Program-made: the position numbers and the translations under genes
Notes under the pieces: generated by a model
Seen by the model: only the letters and a program-made list of their open reading frames with translations
Database searches by the model: none
What the model was told of the DNA's origin: nothing
Shown here: one piece after another, positions 15,379-18,637 of the stretch
Layout of the letters: every line of letters begins with the position of its first letter
Numbering within the stretch: the stretch's first letter is position 1
Assembly (NCBI GenBank): GCA_964407525.1
Contig: CAYOWC010000072.1
Location: forward strand, 1-18,637
Source: DUZB01 sp964407525
GTDB taxonomy: Bacteria; Desulfobacterota; DSM-4660; Desulfatiglandales; Desulfatiglandaceae
Reading direction: 5' to 3'
Length of the DNA stretch: 18,637 nucleotides

Positions 15379-15787
15379 ATCAAGACACTGAGAGCTGTCT
15401 TGATCACGTTGGGGTTGATGTCGTTGCTTTCAAATAGTGCAACTGCAGGGGAGAAGCTTGTTCAGTCAATAGCTGAAGGCTGCAAGGTGGAGCTTGAGAA
15501 GTACTGTGGGGACGTGACGGTTGGGGAAGGTCGGGTTTTGCCTGCCTTTATGCATACGGCGACAAACTGTCACCTAAATGTGAGTACGCACTTTATGACG
15601 CCGCAGCATAACTTGAGAGAGCGGTCGCCGCCATCACCTACCTTGCGAAGGGTGTGACGAGGATCTGGACAAGTATTGTAGTGCTGTTGCTCCCGACGAA
15701 GGACGTTTGCTTGATTGCCTCGAGAAGAAGAAAAAGGAATTGACCAATCGTTGCAAACAGGCCCTGAAAGACTTGGGGTTGAAGTAA
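15379..15787 (+). pseudogene. Broken secreted cysteine-rich-repeat protein (GLG1/Cys_rich_FGFR-like repeats)
   Basis: Reading through three lesions restores a small exported protein. It has a signal peptide (KTLRAVLITLGLMSLLSNSA, cut after ATA) and two repeats of about 45 residues of the cysteine-rich GLG1 type: GCKVELEKYCGDVTVGEGRV continuing into ACLYAYGDKLSPKCEYAL, then GCDEDLDKYCSAVAPDEGRL continuing into DCLEKKKKELTNRCKQAL. Lesions: ATC (15379-15381) stands where an ATG should start MKTLRAV; a one-base deletion near 15540; TAA at 15609-15611; and a second one-base deletion at about 15651. The frame then runs to TAA 15785-15787. The missing start coincides with the edge of the transposase remnant. 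The family occurs in bacteria as secreted proteins of unknown role. Confidence 0.72.
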
Positions 15788-15818
15788 GTTTATCTGTTTC
15801 GGTATGTTCTTCGGGATT

Positions 15819-16217
15819 TCATTCTTTTTTCTTAAATTGCCTTCTGATGAATTCTACCCGCCTTCGGTTTTTTCCCAGATCGGAATATCCCAGGCGAGAA
15901 GCGGATCGTACATGGCAGATCTTCTCCTCCTCACTCCAGTAAAATTCAAGGTCATCTACGAATCCGAAAATCAGCGATTTGCATTCAGCGTACAGGTAAC
16001 TCTGTTCAAACTCAATGACGGTAATCCCTGTCATGCTGTTTAGGATCAATTCTATTCTCCCCATTTCCTTTACAGGATCCCCTTTGAAGGAAAAAGGGGG
16101 AATTGCATGCCGGGCCTTCTGGGCCCGGCTGGAAACACAGTTGGGGCTATCGGGGCAAGGAGACAGTGTGCCGCTATGTACTCCGAGCTGTGCAGGCCTT
16201 TTTCCTGAAAGACACAT
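15819..16217 (-). CDS. DUF1499 family protein
   Basis: A 132-residue protein with the DUF1499 signature: LSPCPDSPNCVSS near the start (about 18-30), FGFVDDLEFYW in the middle, and VRSASRLGYSDLGKNRRRVE at the end. DUF1499 proteins are widespread and their function is unknown; many carry a membrane anchor or lipoprotein signal, which is not seen here. AAAAGG stands before the ATG at 16217. The start is 15 bases after the citrate synthase stop on the same strand, so the two are probably cotranscribed. It converges with the broken cysteine-rich gene, 31 bases apart. Confidence 0.85.
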   Translation of the reverse strand: MCLSGKRPAQLGVHSGTLSPCPDSPNCVSSRAQKARHAIPPFSFKGDPVKEMGRIELILNSMTGITVIEFEQSYLYAECKSLIFGFVDDLEFYWSEEEKICHVRSASRLGYSDLGKNRRRVEFIRRQFKKKE

Positions 16218-16232
16218 AGTTACCTTTTCAAC

Positions 16233-17408
16233 TTAACGGCTTTCCAATGCAACGAAACTACATTGATCCGGACCGCAGTACTTTCCCACATAGTCTGATG
16301 AAGGCCGGTAAAGAGCCGGTTTTTCCGCGGCATCAGCGAATTGTTCTTCGAGAACATGGGCTGTCCACCCGGCGACTCGGGAGATCGCAAAAACAGGGGT
16401 GAAAAAGTCCATGGGAATTCCCATGGAGTAGTAGAGGGAAGCACTGTAGAAATCCACATTCACAAAGATGTCAATTCCCTTTCGCTGTTTGAAAATCTCT
16501 TTTCCTTTGTGTTCAAGGACTCTAGACATTTCATACCACCTGGTGTCTCCGGTTCTCTCTCCCATGACTTTGGACATGGGGGCCAGGATGAGAGCGCGCG
16601 GGTCATCGACTTTATACACTGCATGCCCCAGGCCGAACAGCTTGCGGCCTTCGTCCATTTCTTTGTTTACAAACTCTTCCACCCTGTCTACGGAATCGAT
16701 CTTCTGGAGCATCTCCATTACCCGAACATTGGCTCCTCCATGGAGTTCCCCGGAAAGAGATCCTATGGCTGCTCCGATAGCCGCGTACATGTGTGCTCGC
16801 GTAGAGGCCACTTCTCTTGCGGCAAAGGTGGAGGCATTGAGAGAATGCTCTGCGTGCAAGATGAGACATACATCGAAGAACCGACTCAATTCACTGTCCG
16901 GTTTTTCGCCCGTTAACATGTATAGAAAATTCGCGGCATGGTCAAGATCCGGCAATGGGTTAATCTGTTCCTTGTCGTTACGAATCCTGTCCCAGGCTGC
17001 AAGAAGAGTAGGCATTTTTGCGATGAGTCGTATGGCGCGAAGCAGACCCGCATCCCGCGACGTATCCGTTAGATCCGGGTCGTGGTTGGCGAGCATGGCT
17101 GTCCCGGCCTGGAGGATATCCATGGGCATCGAAGTTTTGGGTCGGGTTTTCAATGCAGCATGGATTTCAGTCGGAATGGGACGTTCCCGGGAGAGGCGTT
17201 CCTTGAAATCGGCCAGTTCCCGGGGGTCCGGAAGTTTTTCATAAAGCAGAAGAAATGCAACTTCTTCAAAGGAAGCGTTTTCGGCAAGATCCTTTGCGAG
17301 ATATCCTCGATAGATCAATCGACCGATCGAGGAATCGATATCGCTGACCTTTGTGCTGGCGACAGTTACCCCCCGCAGGCCCGTGTTGATGATTGTTTTC
17401 TGTTCCAT
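16233..17408 (-). CDS. Citrate synthase / 2-methylcitrate synthase, short bacterial type
   Basis: A 391-residue (Si)-type synthase that condenses oxaloacetate with acetyl-CoA (or propionyl-CoA). Catalytic residues are in place: His223 (ELHGGAN), His262 (GLGHAVYK) and Asp319 (VNVDFYS); HAEHS with His188 and Arg271 (DDPRA) also match the substrate pocket. The length is that of the 370-390-residue dimeric type. Citrate and 2-methylcitrate synthase cannot be separated by eye; no methylcitrate-cycle genes are near. The ATG at 17408 is chosen because AAAAGGAG precedes it; an upstream ATG would add 13 residues but lacks a ribosome site. It is followed by the DUF1499 gene. Confidence 0.88.
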   Translation of the reverse strand: MEQKTIINTGLRGVTVASTKVSDIDSSIGRLIYRGYLAKDLAENASFEEVAFLLLYEKLPDPRELADFKERLSRERPIPTEIHAALKTRPKTSMPMDILQAGTAMLANHDPDLTDTSRDAGLLRAIRLIAKMPTLLAAWDRIRNDKEQINPLPDLDHAANFLYMLTGEKPDSELSRFFDVCLILHAEHSLNASTFAAREVASTRAHMYAAIGAAIGSLSGELHGGANVRVMEMLQKIDSVDRVEEFVNKEMDEGRKLFGLGHAVYKVDDPRALILAPMSKVMGERTGDTRWYEMSRVLEHKGKEIFKQRKGIDIFVNVDFYSASLYYSMGIPMDFFTPVFAISRVAGWTAHVLEEQFADAAEKPALYRPSSDYVGKYCGPDQCSFVALESR

Positions 17409-17512
17409 GGAATTCTCCTTTTCGGATTTGTGATTTTCTATCTTCAATAATTATCCGTTTTTATCTGCGAAAATATGCGTCCCCAAACCAGTATCTTGGA
17501 ATCTTGGAGAGG

Positions 17513-17582
17513 GGGTCAAGTCTGCCGTTGACTCTTACTGTTTCCCGAAATTAGAACTAAGAGTCAAAGGCAGACTTGACCC
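17513..17582. repeat. 25-bp near-perfect palindrome (REP/RAYT-like repeat or terminator)
   Basis: Arms 17513-17537 and 17558-17582 are complementary at 24 of 25 positions around a 20-base loop; they begin GGGTCAAGTCTGCC and end GGCAGACTTGACCC. It lies 105 bases upstream of citrate synthase. Long palindromes of this kind are often spread by REP-associated tyrosine transposases. A run of CCTTTTA after the right arm would also let it act as a terminator. No transposase of that kind is visible here. Confidence 0.65.
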
Positions 17583-17584
17583 TT

Positions 17585-17716
17585 TTATTGAGAGCGTAAA
17601 TTTGGTTTATTCCCTGCTTTTTTTGGGATAGAAAAGAGATAAGAGAAAAAACGTTGCGATTCAGATTCAGATAAACCCTCAAATAGAGCCAAATCCTTTG
17701 TAGAAAGTCTTTCCAT
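17585..17716 (-). CDS. Possible small protein of 43 residues
   Basis: A short frame with an ATG preceded by AAGGGG at 6 bases' distance, starting MERLSTKDLALFEGLSES and ending PNLRSQ. The hydrophilic-amphipathic composition (LALFEGLSESESQRFFSYLF) is protein-like, but no family is recognised. It ends 3 bases before the palindrome, so it could be the front of a gene cut by that element. Another minus-strand frame (17557-17781) overlaps it and is less convincing. The remaining stretches 17409-17512 and 17717-18122 show no gene or clear site. Confidence 0.3.
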   Translation of the reverse strand: MERLSTKDLALFEGLSESESQRFFSYLFSIPKKAGNKPNLRSQ

Positions 17717-18122
17717 AAAAAACCCCTTGGGAAGTGTTCATAATTCTGGGTCAAAATCCCGATACCAATTTTACCGCCCAAATGAGCGGAAGCGAAAGCC
17801 TGTTCCGAGAATGGGCCTGAAGGGTGGCTCGTCGGAAGGTCGGGCCATTGCTGTAGAGGCTTTCTTGGGATGTAGCATCAAATTTTTCCATGAGCTTATC
17901 AGAGTTTCAATTCCTTATCCAGTATACCTTCAAAAAAATACTGCCAACTGAGAAATTGTCAGAGACCCGTTCTGGATCAGCATTGTCCATTTTTTGCTGG
18001 CGTTTTTAATGTTCATGTCTAGAAGTTTCAGGAGACTATCCAGCTAATGTCAGTTTAGCGAATTTCAGATCTATTTGCTTTTATATTCCTAAAAAATCAG
18101 TCTTAAAAGCCAGACCCCGAGT

Positions 18123-18260
18123 AAATACTTTGAACTGGTTGATCAAGCACAAAAAACTGGGGATCTGCCTATTATCAAACGAATACTGACCGTACTGGCA
18201 GTTTCCGAGGAACCCCATCCCCGTCATCGCCTTTTCCGCATTCTTGGTGGCTTTCCTTGA
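18123..18260 (+). pseudogene. N-terminal fragment of an IS630-like transposase
   Basis: A 45-codon frame reading KYFELVDQAQKTGDLPII then KRILTVLAVSEE, which resembles the first helix-turn-helix of IS630-type transposases. After HRLFRILGGFP it hits TGA, where the family should continue with a further helix and the DDE domain. There is no start codon: the frame is open back to a TAA near 18094 but contains no ATG. It is a dead remnant. Confidence 0.5.
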
Positions 18261-18356
18261 TTTGCCTATCTATCATTTTGAAAACAAAATCATTTTTGAT
18301 CGAAAACGCTCCATAATCATATTTATACAAAAAAAACCATAATGGAGGACCAAGCC

Positions 18357-18569
18357 ATGAATGCGCAACGTCATCAATCTTTCGAAGCTTGCCATATAGA
18401 TTAACGAATTTACATAATTGAAATACAGACTGAAATAGAATATATTCACGAACATTACAATAATAAAACACAAAGAGACTTCCATGCGCGATTTTTTTAC
18501 CCGATTCGGGAGGAGGGGATTATCCGCATAGACGCTGAATCATTTCTCAGAGACTTTCTCGTGCTGTAG
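18357..18569 (+). pseudogene. Interrupted ORF upstream of rtcB
   Basis: ATG at 18357 has TGGAGG 8 bases before it, a good ribosome site. It opens a 15-codon peptide (MNAQRHQSFEACHID) that ends at TAA 18402-18404. The same frame then stays open for 54 codons, the last part being protein-like (REEGIIRIDAESFLRDFLVL), and stops at 18567-18569, 14 bases before rtcB. This may be a small gene inactivated by one nonsense change. The middle part is very AT-rich and less convincing. The end faintly recalls TruA-type pseudouridine synthases, but I would not assign it. Confidence 0.28.
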
Positions 18570-18583
18570 AATTGGAGAAAAAG

Positions 18584-18637
18584 ATGAAATGGGTAAAAAA
18601 AGAAGATGATCAAAGAGTACCAATAAAATCCTGGTGT
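18584..18637 (+). CDS. rtcB: RtcB RNA ligase, N-terminal 18 codons (runs off the window)
   Basis: The frame starts at ATG 18584 after TTGGAG and reads MKWVKKEDDQRVPIKSWC to the window edge. KWxKK followed by VPIKSWC is the characteristic N-terminus of bacterial and archaeal RtcB, the Mn/GTP-dependent ligase that joins RNA 3'-phosphate (or 2',3'-cyclic phosphate) ends to 5'-OH ends. The catalytic histidine and metal sites lie beyond the window. Its partner archease is not seen upstream. Confidence 0.8.
   Translation, partial: MKWVKKEDDQRVPIKSWC

Noticed and set aside
17409..17447. Upstream ATG for citrate synthase adding 13 residues
   Set aside because: The AAAAGGAG site sits directly before the ATG at 17408, and the extra residues are unlike the family.
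1..18637. CRISPR arrays, tRNA and rRNA genes
   Set aside because: No regularly spaced direct repeats with unique spacers, and no tRNA or rRNA sequence, were recognised on reading; covariance-model searches were not possible.

Overview
This window looks like a chromosomal piece of an anaerobic bacterium, probably an uncultured Desulfobacterota (deltaproteobacterial sulfate-reducer or syntroph type). That is an inference from gene content, since no rRNA or other taxonomic marker is present. The gene set is oxygen-sensitive CoA chemistry: a 4-hydroxybutyryl-CoA dehydratase relative, a double-cubane-cluster reductase with its ATP-driven activator, and flavin/[2Fe-2S] oxidoreductases. A run of exactly 100 Ns (6577-6676) marks a scaffold gap, so this is probably a draft or metagenome assembly.

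Left part (1-6176, + strand): a FadR-type GntR regulator; a divergent member of the 4-hydroxybutyryl-CoA dehydratase/vinylacetyl-CoA isomerase family, followed by a strong hairpin; a repeat-filled spacer; then a tightly overlapping three-gene GlpA-like/GlpB-like/DUF1667 unit that probably oxidises a hydroxy acid or related organic acid. Converging on it from the right (6169-8393, - strand) are a class-V aminotransferase, a crotonase that looks more like an enoyl-CoA isomerase than a hydratase, and a PaaI-type thioesterase whose start lies in the assembly gap. Together they suggest breakdown of an organic or amino acid through CoA thioesters. The substrate cannot be read from the sequence.

Middle (8515-14449): the 3' remnant of a hybrid histidine kinase with an intact receiver; a flavin reductase-like protein; an exported FmdE-domain protein; and a 0.9-kb stretch of broken coding pieces. 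Then comes an apparent operon: a double-cubane-cluster protein (dehydratase/benzoyl-CoA-reductase superfamily), its ASKHA ATPase activator, and a small protein with a RelE/ParE-like N-terminal half. This operon and the unusual active site of the left-hand dehydratase are the best candidates for undescribed biochemistry.

Right part (14450-18637): a decaying area. A truncated, frameshifted DDE transposase runs straight into the signal peptide of a cysteine-rich-repeat protein at the point where its start codon should be; that gene carries two apparent one-base deletions and a stop codon. On the - strand an intact citrate synthase is followed 15 bases later by a DUF1499 protein. Beyond are a 25-bp near-perfect palindrome resembling REP/RAYT-type repeats, a possible 43-codon gene, a fragment of an IS630-like transposase, an interrupted ORF, and the first 18 codons of the RNA ligase RtcB at the window edge.
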